64,000 bases of DNA. Source: Siderastrea radians. Taxonomy: Eukaryota > Cnidaria > Anthozoa > Scleractinia > Rhizangiidae. Positions within the stretch are counted from its first letter, which is position 1, and each line of letters begins with the position of its first letter. Positions 11,780 through 24,375 of this stretch are shown here, in pieces. The translations under genes were made by a program, and so were the position numbers. Under the pieces are notes generated by a model. That model was not told the origin of the DNA. It did no database searches and was given only the letters and a program-made list of their open reading frames with translations. The DNA lies in assembly GCA_964017195.1 (NCBI GenBank), contig OZ024892.1, forward strand, positions 14,022,071 through 14,086,070, given 5' to 3'.

Positions 11780-11814
<35 letters not shown>

Positions 11815-14372
11815 ATTAATTAATTAATTAATTAACTTGCTGCAGTTGTTTAACTTTTGCATGATCTTTTTTTCTGGTTTTAACAGGGAATTCTCAAGGT
11901 AAAATGCAGAAAGACGGAACTCTTGGCGTGAATCGAGCCAAAGATGATTACCTTCTTCAACCTTTCCAGGAAGGGAAGCTGATCGTGATCAACATACCAC
12001 TGCCTACAGATGGAGGTATTTCAATCAACGCGACAATAACAACATCAAGCGATTAAAACAACATTAAAGATCAACGTTAAAACAACATCAAGCGATCTTA
12101 CAACTGATCTGATCATGATGAAGGTTTAAGAGTTAGCCCAAACGTCGTAGTACCATGAAAAAAGTATGAGTCAGTGACAAACATTAACGTTTCTTTGACG
12201 ATGTGTCATCTCCTGACTACAACTATTCCACATTTAAATATCCAAAAATAGCTTGAGTGAACCCCTTTCTGTTCCGTTCCTTTTTTCCTCTACAGGGGCA
12301 TTTCTTATAAATCGTTTGTCTGACCGCTCATGCCTCGCTTCCAAGTGGGACTTATCCTGTGGTTTAAAATGTAACTTTATGTGGAATGGCTTTGGGCGTT
12401 GGCTTGGGAAAAATTGGAAACCGTATCTTAAAGGTAAGTACGCGCCAATTCTCACAAGTTAATGCAATCTAAACAACCAAGAGCGTGTCTCTTGAATTCT
12501 ATTTCAGAGAACTATCAATATTTTCTAACTAGCTAGAGATTACTTTTGCCTGATCCGTTAGTCGGAACCCCTCATCGAAAACAATAGCAACAGCAAGGAG
12601 ATGCAAACAAACAAACAAACAACCAAATTAACTAGACATAATCTTACAAAACCTTTTACGTCAACCTCGTATGATTTTCCATCAGAAATTCCAAGCTATC
12701 CTCAACCAAACAAATCAAAGATCAACGCTCTCAGACTAGAAACTTTGTGGATGTATGGTGATTCTCAAGCTGAAAGACTACACATATCAATAAAAGATGG
12801 ACCGCTGTGCACGGAGATCTTCAAATCTTGTAATCTGAGTAAAATGTGGGTGTACCCCTACCAAAGTCAAGTGCCACCCTGGGACAACAAAGATTACGAC
12901 GAGAAAATTATCCTAAATGACCTCACAGGAGTACTGGAGCGACCGGAAATGAAAGAGAACAGTGTGATGATCTTAAACCTTGGCCTGCATTATACGGAAA
13001 GTGTGAGCTTTAGGGATTATCAAATCCTTCTAGACAAGGTGGTCGAACTCTTGAAAGAAAAAGACAGCAAGACTGGAGAATTGAAGCATAAAGCACGAGT
13101 GATATGGAAAACCTCGACCTCTATTAGTAAGGAAAAAGATACTGGGAGTCAGTTGAAGAGCGATAGGAGACGATTTCTTACGTTACCGGTAAGGGCATAT
13201 ACTGTAGATATCATTGTCATTTGAAAAGGATTATGTTAAATATTTTCACTTCTAACATTTTGAAAGTCAAAAGACAATGGAAATTTAAAAATGAACAGTT
13301 TCCATTACAAAGAAGCTGCTAATAAGTATGTTTGGCTATGGATGAAAATCAGATGCAAAACTTGAAACCGTCGTGGCGACTTAAGTGCTATCCTTGTCCC
13401 TTGGATACAATCGGTTCAAAATGAAGTTATTAATAGTGTCTTGTTTTTTCTTCGACCCTTTGCTGGTCGAGAAGCAATTCATGTAGGAGCAAATTTCTGA
13501 CCAAAAAAGAGGAAAATCTCAATGTCATTAGGGGCGGTAGTCTAGAGGCTGGCTAGAGTCCCCTGTCTCGTGCTTTTCCTGGAAAAAAAAAGATACTTTG
13601 CTCCACATTATCTCTTTCCAACCAGGTTACTGAATCGTTTAAGAAACGTAACAAAATGCTAGGAGAGACCTCACAATGGACTAGCATCCCATCCAGAGGA
13701 GAGTTGAAATTCCACTGATTACTTCATGTAATAAAATATGTGGTTACTCATCGTCGTGGTTGAAAATATTAGCATGCCTTATTAATCGTTTATAATTTGT
13801 CATAAGATTAGTCACTTTGACTCATCTGCATCGCTCGATGAGGACCAGCTGGAAGCGCTCGAAACATTGCGTTCCACATCAAATCGACTATCCATTTGTT
13901 TCATGTTACAGAAACTGGAAAATGCCTCAGTTTTTCACCTTATTTAATTAACGAAATTACCAGGGTGAGAGCTAGATAGAAAGCAAAACCAGACGCCCAG
14001 TTGTTTATGTAGGAGCACTGAACTTTTTGTCACAACACTCTTCGATATAACGACCATTTCATATGTGTTACATGAAGTCAAGCAACCACTTATTCATTTG
14101 AGCGATATTTTATTCTCTCATAGCGAGTAAAACTGTACAACTCCTTTGCCACGTCCCTAATGTGCCAGGCTGGTTTAGAGGTCCTTGATGTTTACCCATT
14201 CACGAGGTCTTACCCAGGTGGTACCGGAGGGCCTGAAGTAGCATATTACAAGGAGCAAGATATTGTACACTTCAAGTTCCACGTCATGAAACCTATTGAT
14301 TTATTTATTGAGGAATATCTTCGAGGCAAAGTTATATTTCCAATCAATGTTAGGAATCACATGTTTTCTTGA
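10241..14372 (+). CDS. NXPE-like protein (neurexophilin plus PC-esterase domains), copy 2
   Basis: Complete five-exon gene: 10241-10805, 11887-12015, 12296-12433, 12686-13188 and 14124-14372 (TGA), giving 527 residues, near the family length. All introns are GT-AG with phases 1, 1, 1, 0. Residues 10-28 (FLKLWFSMVAVFLLYYQY region) form a type II signal anchor, so the body should lie in the Golgi/ER lumen or outside the cell. Residues about 65-190 are neurexophilin-like. The PC-esterase domain spans about 290-527, with GDSQAERL (nucleophile Ser304) and QDIVHF (Asp491, His494). Human NXPE1 has been linked to O-acetylation of sialic acid; the substrate here is unknown. The start chosen is the first ATG before the anchor. 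Exon 1 is about 98% identical to copy 1, while later exons differ far more. Confidence 0.88.
11151..11200. mobile_element. Half copy of the CAGTTGTTCAAA-type palindromic element
   Basis: GATTTATCCAGTGGATAAGG continuing to TTTGAACAACTGG matches the right arm of the palindromic element at 25287-25423. It lies in intron 1 of NXPE copy 2. Confidence 0.5.
11773..11836. repeat. (AAAT)n / (AATT)n microsatellite
   Basis: About ten AAAT units pass directly into five TTAA-type units, in intron 1 of NXPE copy 2. Confidence 0.9.
13672..13705 (+). mobile_element. SINE-like fragment in intron 4
   Basis: CACAATGGACTAGCATCCCA matches the SINE-like body at about 25478-25500 (GCGATGGACTAGCGTCC). It lies in the large fourth intron of NXPE copy 2. 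Confidence 0.4.
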
Positions 14373-14527
14373 GTATTTTCTGGTAAAGTGGGAGATCAGC
14401 TTCTCCTAGTCAAACAAACTGTTATAGTCGAACTTAATCGAATGATGATAGGTCGATTATTTTATTGATTGATTGATTGATTTATTTGTTTATTTAATCA
14501 AATTCCAAATTACATTGGTTCTCATCC

Positions 14528-14625
14528 TTGCTCCGAGAGGTTTTTCTCCGGGTACTCCGGTTTTCCTCTCTTCTCAAAAACCAACATTTCCAAATTCCAG
14601 TTCGATCTTGGTGGTGTCCCCAATT
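14528..14625 (+). mobile_element. SINE 3' fragment
   Basis: TTGCTCCGAGAGGTTTTTCT and, further on, ACCAACATTTCCAAATTCCA match the 3' body of the SINE at 981-1178; the tRNA-like head is missing. Confidence 0.55.
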
Positions 14626-15536
14626 AGCATCCTTTGCTAAATTCCGTCGACACCTAAAAGAAGTGATTATGCGGGATTGTGTATCGTTTCACTCTTACGA
14701 CAAGCCGCTGAGAAACGTTGATCATTTAACATTTGATGTCCCTTTCAGTAGGACAGAAGCTTCTAAGAATTCCTTTTTTGTTCGGGTTTGCCGCAGAACT
14801 TGATTGCCTTCTTTTATGATAGATTTGTTACAATTTTTTTATATTGTAATTATTATAATTGTAATTGCGTATTTATAATTAGTTATTCGTATGGTAATTT
14901 AACTTCATCCTGTGTGTATACAACTAGTTCTTAGAGACTACATATGATATTTTAAACGGCTTATTCCAAGGAATCATGTATTCTGTTTCAGCTGACCTCA
15001 GATTCATTACATTGTCTTGTGCAATGTAATAAAAAAATTATGTTCAAACACTCAACATAACCTACCTTTTATTTATTTATTTATTTATTTATTTGAATTA
15101 ATTCCACGAGAAATGACAGACCTTTACCCGCAAGTAGCAGAAGCTGATTGAGGCCGGGTAAAGTTTAAATACTGTGTAAGTCCGTCTTCACTTTAAAACT
15201 AAGCATACAGTTTGAGTAGACTTCAAGCCTCTAATCCTCTAACCCTACACATATATAATCAAACATCAGAGAACTTTTCTGCGGATTTCAAGTAATCGAA
15301 CAGAATTGAATGTCATCGATATCGTTCGCTTTCGGTGGGAAACATTCAGTTGACTTCGATTTTGTTCGACGACGAGATACGAGAGAAGACCCTAACAAAC
15401 AATAGATCACGTGACATCACAATTTCCCCATTCGACCAATCGGCCTAGCCTTTTCGTGATCCACTCGATTGTCGGTCTTTTCTCGCCGCCGTCTTTGATA
15501 CCGAGAAGACCTTGGTGACGAGGTTTTTAATTACCT

Positions 15537-15671
15537 CTTATTAACCGAGCAGGAGGTCTGTATGGGAGAATCTTGACCGAGGTCGTGAGTACAGACCGAA
15601 CGCAGTGAGGTCTGTACACACGACCGAGGTCAAGTTTCTCCCATACAGACCGACTAAGCTCGGTTAATAAG
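15537..15671. mobile_element. Hairpin MITE (135 bp)
   Basis: The two halves are near-perfect inverted repeats: CTTATTAACCGAGC at the left and GCTCGGTTAATAAG at the right, with GGTCTGTATGGGAGAA pairing to TTCTCCCATACAGACC inside, and GACCGAGGTC near the centre on both sides. Confidence 0.75.
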
Positions 15672-17772
15672 ATGTTTATTATATGGCCAAACAAGAAAAC
15701 TTTAATTCGCTTAATGTAAATGGTTCGCACTAGCTGACATTTTGCTTGCAAAAGTCGATGAGCTGAACTTAAATCTGCCAAAGTTTGCTCGTCCTCTACC
15801 TTTTTTCTCGTCAGGCTTGTTGGCGCTTCATTTTAGTATTTTTAGAAGGAAATAGTCAATGTTTTTGTAGTTTAGTTTGCACCTTTGTCACCGCAAAATG
15901 TAGCCGGTCTAGATGCCGGTCTAGATGGGAAAATCTAGACCGCGGTCAATATCGATTTCAGCCAATCAAATTCGTGAATTCGGTAGTTCCCACTCCTTGT
16001 GAGAGACGGTCATATAATAAAAAGAGATAGAAAACCTGCCACGCTTGCACGCTGTGCTTACATTTATCTAGAAACCGGCCATTTGTAATCGAATGCCAGT
16101 CATGCATTCCACATGTATTTCAAACTATAGATGCTGTTCTCTTACTCATCTATATGTCCATCTGTTCTTTACTAGTTTATTCTCGCTTTGACATGCTAGG
16201 ACGTCTGGCCATAGATTTATTATCACTGATTGTTTTAAATTATGTTGACTTGTTTTCACAAGAAGAGATTTTGATTTATAAGTCCCTCAAAAAACAAGTG
16301 ATATTGCCAAAATAGACGTCAAGCTTGTCAGTGATATAGAGTGCTTTTCTTAGTTTTAATAATGCAGCTCATTTATAGTGAAATCAATTTACGATGCGTT
16401 CGAGGAGCCCCATTTCTGGTGAACACGAACAAAGGAAAAAAGTCGTGTTTTATTTAGTTTACTTAATAACTGTTGTCGACAAACCGAAATTCAAGAGATA
16501 TCAGGCATTTTATCGGCGGTGTTAAACATGTCGTATTCCATTATTTCATTCTTGATTTAATGTATTCAGTTATTGTGATCATTCCGCGTTCTTATTTCGG
16601 AATAATGATAATTGAACTCACCCTCAAAATCAATATTTTTGTGTCGTTTGTAGCCCGTGACGCACGCGCACAGCACACAAACTGACAGCCAAGGATTTTC
16701 TGACGTGAGCGTTTCTAACTCTTGACGTATTTTACCCGGTTAAAATCTAACAATTTCCGGTCGTAAATGCTGCCAGCATTTTCATGTTTATGGAAAATGA
16801 GTTTTTTTTAGCTTAAATACAATGAGCTATTTCGCCGCCTGCATTTTAAAAAAACGAGTAGCTTAAAAAAGTTGTTGCAGAAATCATGATTTTCTGATCG
16901 TCTATTAGATAAATCAGTTTTTGATATCCAATTTATTAGTTTAAATCGCTAACTTAGCAAAAACATTTTTAAGCATACTACAGTATAAAGGTCTCATTGT
17001 GCAAATGGTCGGACATTTTTTCTAACTTAATTCTACTGGCTTGCAGTTAAAGACGATATTAGTAATCACAACAATTTAATTACGAAGAATGAACGATTGG
17101 AAACATAAGACGAAGTTTAACTGGTGGTAACTGAAGTAGAGTAATTTATTTATCGGGTAAGAAAAACAGTTTAGGTCAGTTTACTTCAAAGAAACCCAAT
17201 ACAAAATTTAAAGTGTAGTCATTATTTAAATCCGTAATGCAACAATTTATTCATTTCCAACAAAACTCCCGTTTGCAATATCATCATATAAGGTCAACTT
17301 TTAATCTAGTATGTATACTTGATATGGATTGGGGTCATCTGATCATAAAGGCTAACAACCCAAGGGTTTGTAGAATAAGAAAGATGTGGATGACCTACAG
17401 CGACCATCACTAATGCAATCCGACAAGAAATCGAATCTAAAACAAATACGAACAGCAGATAATCAATTAAGGCCACATGAATGTGACAGGTGATAATGCG
17501 GTTCTGACGTTTCTCTCTCCGTTTCGAGCCTCTATGCTTTATTTTCGATTCAGCTATCGGAAACGTAATTATGATAGTTTGTTGATAACGAAGTGAATGT
17601 TTTGTTTTGTCCTGGTTCTTTCCGCAGATTTCAGCTCTAACCATGCCTAAAGGGAAATCTACGCCGCATCTCGATAGAGGCATAAATGGGATTCGCTTAC
17701 ATCGTAAGTGATTGTTGGAAACGTTAGTGTCGTAGGCGCTTTCGACTTTTTATCTCCACGAAAAAGAGCAAA

Positions 17773-18762
17773 ATGACTTCCTCCGCGGGCAACACGAGCA
17801 GGACGAAAAACGCCACTGAAGAATGGCAGAACGATCTGACTTCTTTTCGTGTGGTTTTAGCTCCGTCTGCCCTTCTTATACTTGCCATACTATCTGGTAA
17901 TTCACTCGTCATTGCGTCTTACAAGATAAACAGACGGCTGAGAACTCGAACAAACGCTTTTCTCGTCAGTTTGGCCATCTCAGATTTCTTGGTTGGAAGC
18001 ATATCTCTGCCGATGTGGATCTACATGATCATGATGGAGTGGAACGTTTCTGCCACTTTTATGGCTGTTTTTAAAAGTTTTGATGTCTTCGCAGCACTCG
18101 CATCCATTTTTCACTTGACCGCGATAAGCGTGGAGCGATACATTGCAGTTTCACGGCCGTTTTATTACAAGCGCATGTCTTCTTTTTTTCACCGAGCCTT
18201 GATAGCAGCTGCATGGTCCACCGCTGTTTTTCTGGCTTTGCTTTCTTCCTTCACAGCGTTGGAAATTGCCTGGAGCAGTCGTATGTACTCCATGGTGGTG
18301 TTTATCTGCGGCTTTGCTCTTCCCACAGCCGTTACGGCATGTATGTACGTCGGCGTCTTTTCAGTTGCGAAATCTCTGCTCCAACGAAACCCATCTAACA
18401 TCGCAAACCGGCAGAGCGGGGGGAGCTTGAAGCAGTACTATCAGGGGGAGAGAAAGGTGGCCATCACTGTCGCTCTCATCACCTATTTGTTTATCGCTGC
18501 ATGGGTGCCGTTTTTTGCGGTATCCGTTACAGCTGCCTTTTGCCTTAACTGCCTACCTTCGTCACCAGGCTCCCTCTTTGGACTGATCGTGATTGTTAAG
18601 AGCGTGCACTACATGAACAGCGCCGTCAACCCACTTGTGTATGCGCGGCGTGACCGGGAAATGAGAAGAACATTTTTACGACTGATAGGGGTGCGGTGCG
18701 GCATTTGTCGCTTTGATATCGCGGAGGAAACCCCTTGGGGATTTCCACTGCGGACCTTATAA
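17773..18762 (+). CDS. Class A aminergic-like orphan GPCR 1
   Basis: Single-exon frame of 329 residues; the first ATG fits a short glycosylated N terminus (NTS at 7, NAT at 13). Seven hydrophobic segments carry class A marks: GN in TM1 (Asn43), Asp71 in TM2 (AISDF), Asp104 at the 3.32 position 18 residues before Arg122 of an ERY motif, W-V-P-F-F in TM6 (244-248) and NPLVY in TM7 (286-290). Asp at 3.32, WVPFF and YMNSAVNP are marks of biogenic-amine receptors. The TM3 cysteine expected at 3.25 is Met97, so the usual disulfide to loop 2 is missing. It would act at the plasma membrane through a G protein; the ligand is unknown. Its closest relative here is the opposite-strand gene at 21440-22432. 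Confidence 0.93.
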   Translation: MTSSAGNTSRTKNATEEWQNDLTSFRVVLAPSALLILAILSGNSLVIASYKINRRLRTRTNAFLVSLAISDFLVGSISLPMWIYMIMMEWNVSATFMAVFKSFDVFAALASIFHLTAISVERYIAVSRPFYYKRMSSFFHRALIAAAWSTAVFLALLSSFTALEIAWSSRMYSMVVFICGFALPTAVTACMYVGVFSVAKSLLQRNPSNIANRQSGGSLKQYYQGERKVAITVALITYLFIAAWVPFFAVSVTAAFCLNCLPSSPGSLFGLIVIVKSVHYMNSAVNPLVYARRDREMRRTFLRLIGVRCGICRFDIAEETPWGFPLRTL

Positions 18763-21439
18763 CTGCAGTTAAAGGAGCTGTGTCACGGAATTTAGCGAAA
18801 TTCGGCTTCTACGACCTGGCCACCAAATAAAGCGAAACAATAATAACCACTTAAAACATTGACGAAAGGTTTAAATAACACAGCAAACACAAAAAAGGCA
18901 CGGATGGGCCAAATTGAAGAAGATTAACACGAGTTGCAAATGGGGTTTTTGAAAAACTGTTAGGCTGTTAGGCTGAACAGTTTTTCAGTTGTTTGTTAAT
19001 TTAAATATAACGCTCGGGATACATATTTTGTTTGTCACGAAGCTGTTATTTTGTCGTTTATTAGTAATTTCTTCGCTAATGTTAAGTTGGCTCTTGAAAG
19101 GACAGCACTATCAGATGTAACTATACATTTGCCGGGTGGGAGAAGTCACGTGGTGCAGCTGGCAAGACAGGTTGCAGGCAAACTGGCTACGAAGCCTCGT
19201 CTTTTTTTATTTTTTCTTTTGCGCGCGTGGTTCAGGAAAAACTAAATCGTGTAGACTAAAGGCGAACGCGCGCGAAGTCCAACCTTGATGTCAGGGCTTT
19301 TCCCCTCCCCTCCGAAAAAGTTTCACAAAAAGGAAAAAGCCCTGGGTCGAGATTGGTAAAGTTGGCTGTCGTGTGGAAACGCGACACGCGGATCAAGCTG
19401 TACAGATTTTTTCATCTGGACAGCTCGCTCCTCATGTAAACCCCTTGCGTGCGCAGGTGCGTCGACCTTTTAAAATGGCGTTTTCTTGGTTATAAATTAG
19501 TAAACGTCTTATAATCTAGCTTGCTCGGTCCAGATAAAGAAACAATGTCTTCGTCATTTTCTTTGTTCACTGGTAGACCGAAACATCGAACTCGGCCACT
19601 ATTTAAACATCTGGACCTCTAGCTTGCTCAATAGCAACTGCGGACTTGGGGTGCTTACCATTTGACTGAAATTCTGAAATTCCGGTTGCAAAGTATTAAT
19701 AGCTAGGTCGATCATTTTTTTGGAATTTCTTCGTCTCGAATATTCGTCTTTTACTGCCTGGAACGAACCGATCAAAAATTTCTTTACCATTTACCATGAA
19801 AATAGTGAGCACCCCAGAACTACACGAGAGTTCTGCTCAAATTATTGCATAACCATGAATAGAAAATGGTGCGTATGCTTACATGTCCTGTTGCAAAAAC
19901 GAGAGGGAGTTTGGGAGAGTCTCAGGGATGGACTCACATTAGCACTTTCGAAACTCCCTCAAGTGCATACAAGCGGCCACTTTAAATTTCCTTTACAAAA
20001 TAAAGCCCAAAAAGTTGTTACGTGACGTCATAGTCGTGCCTACATAACCTCGTCTAAAATAAGTGGTGGCGACTGATGCATCTTAAATTATGTTGAGTTG
20101 TAGTCAAAGTGCTGTCAATGTAGTTTCATTATAATGGTCAAGAAGTCTGCAGTGTTTGGTCTGTACTATCAGTAACAATAAAATGTTCAATCAATAATAA
20201 GGGCTCGGTTGAAATGGGCTCAACATTATCCAACATTATTGAATACAAATTTGTTCAGCACGAATGTTTGATGGGAATCGAACTTTATTCAACAGCATTC
20301 AACATCGCGTTTATTACTGAATATTCTTCAGAATCATTTAACAGGGTGTAAATTATCCCTGAAACTCCCTGAGGGGAGGGGATAATAAGATATTTTTATA
20401 TGTGTTTGTATTAGGGTGCCTAAACGAGTTATTCTTGCCGAATTGAACTGAATGTCAAACGGTGTCGGATGAAAAGAATGGAGACTGTTGACTTCGTTTG
20501 GCCTGGGCCTCAGTAATGCGATGACTCTATACGTGTCAGGTGAGGTGTGTACAGAACTTGATGTCTACTAATTACACTTAATGACTTTAATCAGCCAATT
20601 GCAATTCGTATTCTCTTTGTCAAGGGCTTAGTTTGTAATGTGCTCTGAAACACAGATTTTCTTATGACGGTCGTAATATTTCCTGAAGATCAGTAAAAAC
20701 GCATCTCACAATTTCTAATTCAGGGCAAAGAACGCAACATTTTGAGCTTATCAGAACTCAAAGAGTTAAATAATAACTGTTCAGTAGGAGCTACGGTGCT
20801 GTGACATAGCAGTGTTTCAATAATTATAGTATCTGAACAAAAGAGTAAAAACGAAAGTTAATGGCATTCACAGCAAAGGCTAATGTCGAATCAATTAGAA
20901 CTCAAAGTGAGCATTCCGGCAACTGGTGCCAAGTGCTGGAAAATTAGTTAAACACCCATGCAACCGGTGCCAAGTGCGGGAAAACATGCAGCCGTTGCCG
21001 TTCCCGGGAAAACGCAAGAATGTTTGCTTTCATTGGGCTCAATAAACAGCAAAAATCTAATTATCTTATCTCACTTTCAGCGATCAACAACCTCCAATAG
21101 TAAGGTGCTCTAATGACAAGGTGAATTCGGAAACTATACATGCGAATAGAAGCTCTTGCTGCAGTTTATTCTGTTTCTTTCCAAGAAATCTACAGTGATG
21201 ATTTAGGGTGGTTTTCTTGACCGTATGTTTTTATCAAAAGCCAGTACTGAACTTCAGCCGCTTTTCATAGCCATCTCTTTCCTCTTTCATATTCCTTTCT
21301 GTCGACCGTCCTGTCCAAAACCACTTGATGTTTTCAACCAACATGGTTGTGAGTCATTGTGTTATACTACCAGCAATTTGTCCTTTCCATTCAGCGAGAA
21401 ATTTTTTAAACAAACAACGCGCAGTTCAGTGAAGTGCAG
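18763..21439. other. Intergenic between tail-to-tail GPCR genes
   Basis: No supported gene. Near 20927-21015 an imperfect repeat of CCGGTGCCAAGTGCGGGAAAA occurs about 2.5 times. The rest is AT-rich and holds the 3' ends of both GPCR transcripts. I see no long inverted homology between the two halves. Confidence 0.5.
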
Positions 21440-22432
21440 TTATAATATCCGAAGTGGAAATCCCCAAGGCGTTTCCTCCTCGATATCCAACCGACAAATG
21501 CCGCACCGCACGCCTATCAGCCTTAAAAATGTTCTTCTCATTTCCCGGTCACGCCGCGCATACACAAGTGGGTTGACGGCGCTGTTCATGTAGTGCACAA
21601 TCTTAACGGTGACGATCAGACTAAAGAGGGAGTCTGGTGACGAAGGTAGGCATTTGAGGCAAAAGGCAGCTGTGACGGATACTGCAAAAAACGGCACCCA
21701 TGCAGCAATAAACAAACAGGTGATGAGAGCGACAGTGATGGCAACCTTGCTCTCCCCCTGATAGTACTGCTTCAAGCTCCCCCAGCTCAGCCGTTTCGCG
21801 GCGCGAGATGGGTAGCGTTGCAGCAGAGACCGCGCCACTGAAAAGACCCCTACGTACATACACGTTATAACGGCGGTGGGAAGAGCGAATCCGCAGAAAA
21901 ACAACACTATGGAGTAGAGCTTACTGCTCCAGTTGTTTCCAAGTGCAGTAAAGGAAGAAAGCGAAGCTAGAAAGACAGCAGCTGACCATGCAGATGCTAT
22001 CAAACCTCGGTGAAAAACTGACGACAAACGTTTGTAATAAAACGGCCGTGAAACTGCAATGTATCGCTCCACGCTTATTGCAGTCAAGTGAAAAATGGAT
22101 GCAAGCGCTGAGAAGACATCAAAACTTTTAAAAACAGCCTTGAAAGCGGCAGAAACGTTCCACTCCATCATGATCATGTAGATCCACATCGGCAGAGATA
22201 CACTTCCAACCAAGGAATCTGAGATGGCCAAACTGACGAGAAAAGCGTTTGTTCGAGTTCTCAGTCGCCTGTTTATCTTGTAAGATGCAATAACGAGTGA
22301 ATTGCCAACTAGTATGGCAACTATAAGAAGGGCAGAAGGAGCTAGAATCACACGGAAAGAAGTCAAATCGTTCTGCCATTCTTCGGTGGTGTTCTGAGTC
22401 AGTTTGCTTGAGTTGCCTGGAGAGAAAGACAT
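21440..22432 (-). CDS. Class A aminergic-like orphan GPCR 2
   Basis: Single-exon frame of 330 residues, aligning with GPCR 1 over its whole length with scattered substitutions and one extra residue. It keeps GN in TM1, AISDS in TM2, SFDVF (Asp at 3.32), SVERY, WVPFF and NPLVYARRD, and the same C-terminal PWGFPLR end. Like GPCR 1 it has no Cys at 3.25. N-terminal sequons NSS and NTT are present. It lies tail to tail with GPCR 1, 2.7 kb apart, and so arose by an inverted duplication. No frameshift or stop is seen; both copies look functional. The ligand is unknown. Confidence 0.93.
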   Translation of the reverse strand: MSFSPGNSSKLTQNTTEEWQNDLTSFRVILAPSALLIVAILVGNSLVIASYKINRRLRTRTNAFLVSLAISDSLVGSVSLPMWIYMIMMEWNVSAAFKAVFKSFDVFSALASIFHLTAISVERYIAVSRPFYYKRLSSVFHRGLIASAWSAAVFLASLSSFTALGNNWSSKLYSIVLFFCGFALPTAVITCMYVGVFSVARSLLQRYPSRAAKRLSWGSLKQYYQGESKVAITVALITCLFIAAWVPFFAVSVTAAFCLKCLPSSPDSLFSLIVTVKIVHYMNSAVNPLVYARRDREMRRTFLRLIGVRCGICRLDIEEETPWGFPLRIL

Positions 22433-23314
22433 CTAGGAGCGACTTGTATTTTTGACAATATATTAAATGGTGGAACACTCCCACAAAACAACACTACAAT
22501 CAATATTAACTGCATAAACGAGGGCCAACCATCATTTATATATAGTCTACATCATTCATGCAGTTATCTGTAACTGCATGATATCTTATCAATTCTACAG
22601 CAAGATCACGGAACCAAATGAACAAAGAGAAGTTGTTGCCTACTTTCTAAGCAAAATATCGATTGCTTCACAATGCTGAACTGGAAGTTTAACAAACCTA
22701 AGACATCATGATCAAATCTCTGAGGAAACCTTTGCCAAAATACCGCTGCCCATCTGTTTTTCGTATTGTACGTGGTTAGACTATCTACCGTTCGTATCTC
22801 AGTGTGTGATAAGATGAGGTTTATAAATAAAAAGTGATTCAAAATTCTAGGTCTCTGATACTGATCTTATGATTAGAAAAGAATATTCGTAGTTGTAATG
22901 GTTTGAAACAAGAAAGCCCAGAAAAAAAAAAGAAAGAAACAAAAGCAAAGACAAACAAACAAACAAAAAAAAAGACAACTGAAATATCTAAAGGTACAAC
23001 AAAATCCGGCAAAACCCCTTTGAAACGGCTAAATTGATGTTTAAGCATTTCGCCCGGTTCTAGATTCTGTCGTCAGGCGGCCTCTGATATGGACAGATCA
23101 ATAGCGAGGGCATTTTATATATGCATGATTAGTATTTGATACATCTACGAAAATTCTTTGCTCTTTCGATCATTTTTTAGCGCCGGAATCGAGCTCTTTT
23201 ACTCTCGAGAGTTCACTGAGTTCATCACTTAAAAGCAATCCCAGTTTTATTTGTAAACTACTGCAAACTACAAAACAAAACAATAATAATAATATCCATG
23301 TAGCCAGGTTTTCC

Positions 23315-23323
23315 AGAGAGAGC

Positions 23324-23392
<69 letters not shown>
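23315..23392. repeat. (AG)n microsatellite
   Basis: About 38 AG dinucleotides with a single interruption (CTAG) near the left end. Confidence 0.95.
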
Positions 23393-23396
<4 letters not shown>

Positions 23397-23421
23397 CAGC
23401 ACCGCCGGAAAGTGCTGTTTT
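23393..23421. other. Hairpin directly after the (AG)n run
   Basis: AAAACAGCAC and GTGCTGTTTT form a perfect 10-bp stem around a 9-nt loop, abutting the microsatellite. Confidence 0.55.
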
Positions 23422-24375
23422 GATTAGAATGTTGAAAACTTCAGCATTTCTTCCATAGACTTGGAGATGGCTGGAGCCACCTTATACACCGTAATAAACA
23501 CGTCTCAATGTCAACAGAGTGATTCGAAAATTATAGGTTTGACTTCGGACGTGAAAGGGTTAATTTGCTTTGATAACACAATGGTCATAGAACTTTTTCG
23601 ATCACTGTTGATCGAATCCTCTGTTATTCTCGGTTATTCACGGTTCATTGGCCGTAATTCTAAGTTTCTGCTGCATAATTACAACCAGGGCAGTCTCTCC
23701 CAATTTTTGTTTACCCGCGTAATTCGTTCAAATGCGTTTTATCATGTTGACGTTTTGTGGTTTCATTAATTCTCAGCTGTGGTTCGTTATGCGACAACCG
23801 TCTTTTAATTGCTTCATTAACGTTATCTTTAACCAATTCTATTTCTTATGACTCTGGATAAATTTTGTTAAACTGCATTTTTTAAAAATATTATGTGAAT
23901 TATAAACTACCCCACATCGCTTGTCGCGAAGTCTAATTGGAGTTCTAATTTTAAACTCTCGCCTTTGACAAACATCTTTTCATTCTAGCTATCAGTATTA
24001 AGTGTAACAACTAGTTTACTTCAGATTTTCTTTTTTGGGGAAACCGATAAAAATAATTATCATTTATATCTAAAATAGTTTACACGGCGACTGAGTTGAA
24101 CACTGAAGAACACCCATACTAAATACAGCAACTATTTACTCACTGTTACTCTTTATGAACCACGAAATATTTTGCAAAAGTTTTCACCTTTCTAATTTCT
24201 GAATTCCTAGCGCGGTTTATCACCTGCCGATGAAGTAAACTAAGAGATCGGTCCATTTTGCAAGCTTTTTGCTAAATGTAAACCTCTCGGTTAAGTGGCA
24301 TTTGATAACTAAGGCATAAAGCTTTCATTTTTGGCGGACAAAAGCTTGCTTACAATTTTCCATCAACCAGCTATA

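Larger units (their letters stand above)
14373..17772. other. Intergenic between NXPE copy 2 and GPCR 1
   Basis: No supported gene. It holds (GATT)n and (ATTT)n microsatellites (14465-14495, 15068-15096), a SINE 3' fragment (14528-14625) and a hairpin element (15537-15671). A possible non-coding 5' exon of GPCR 1 ends near 17701, where CTTACATC is followed by GTAAGTG. Confidence 0.5.

Noticed and set aside
17306..17683. 125-codon minus-strand frame upstream of GPCR 1
   Set aside because: No family features; probably antisense to the promoter or a 5' exon of GPCR 1.
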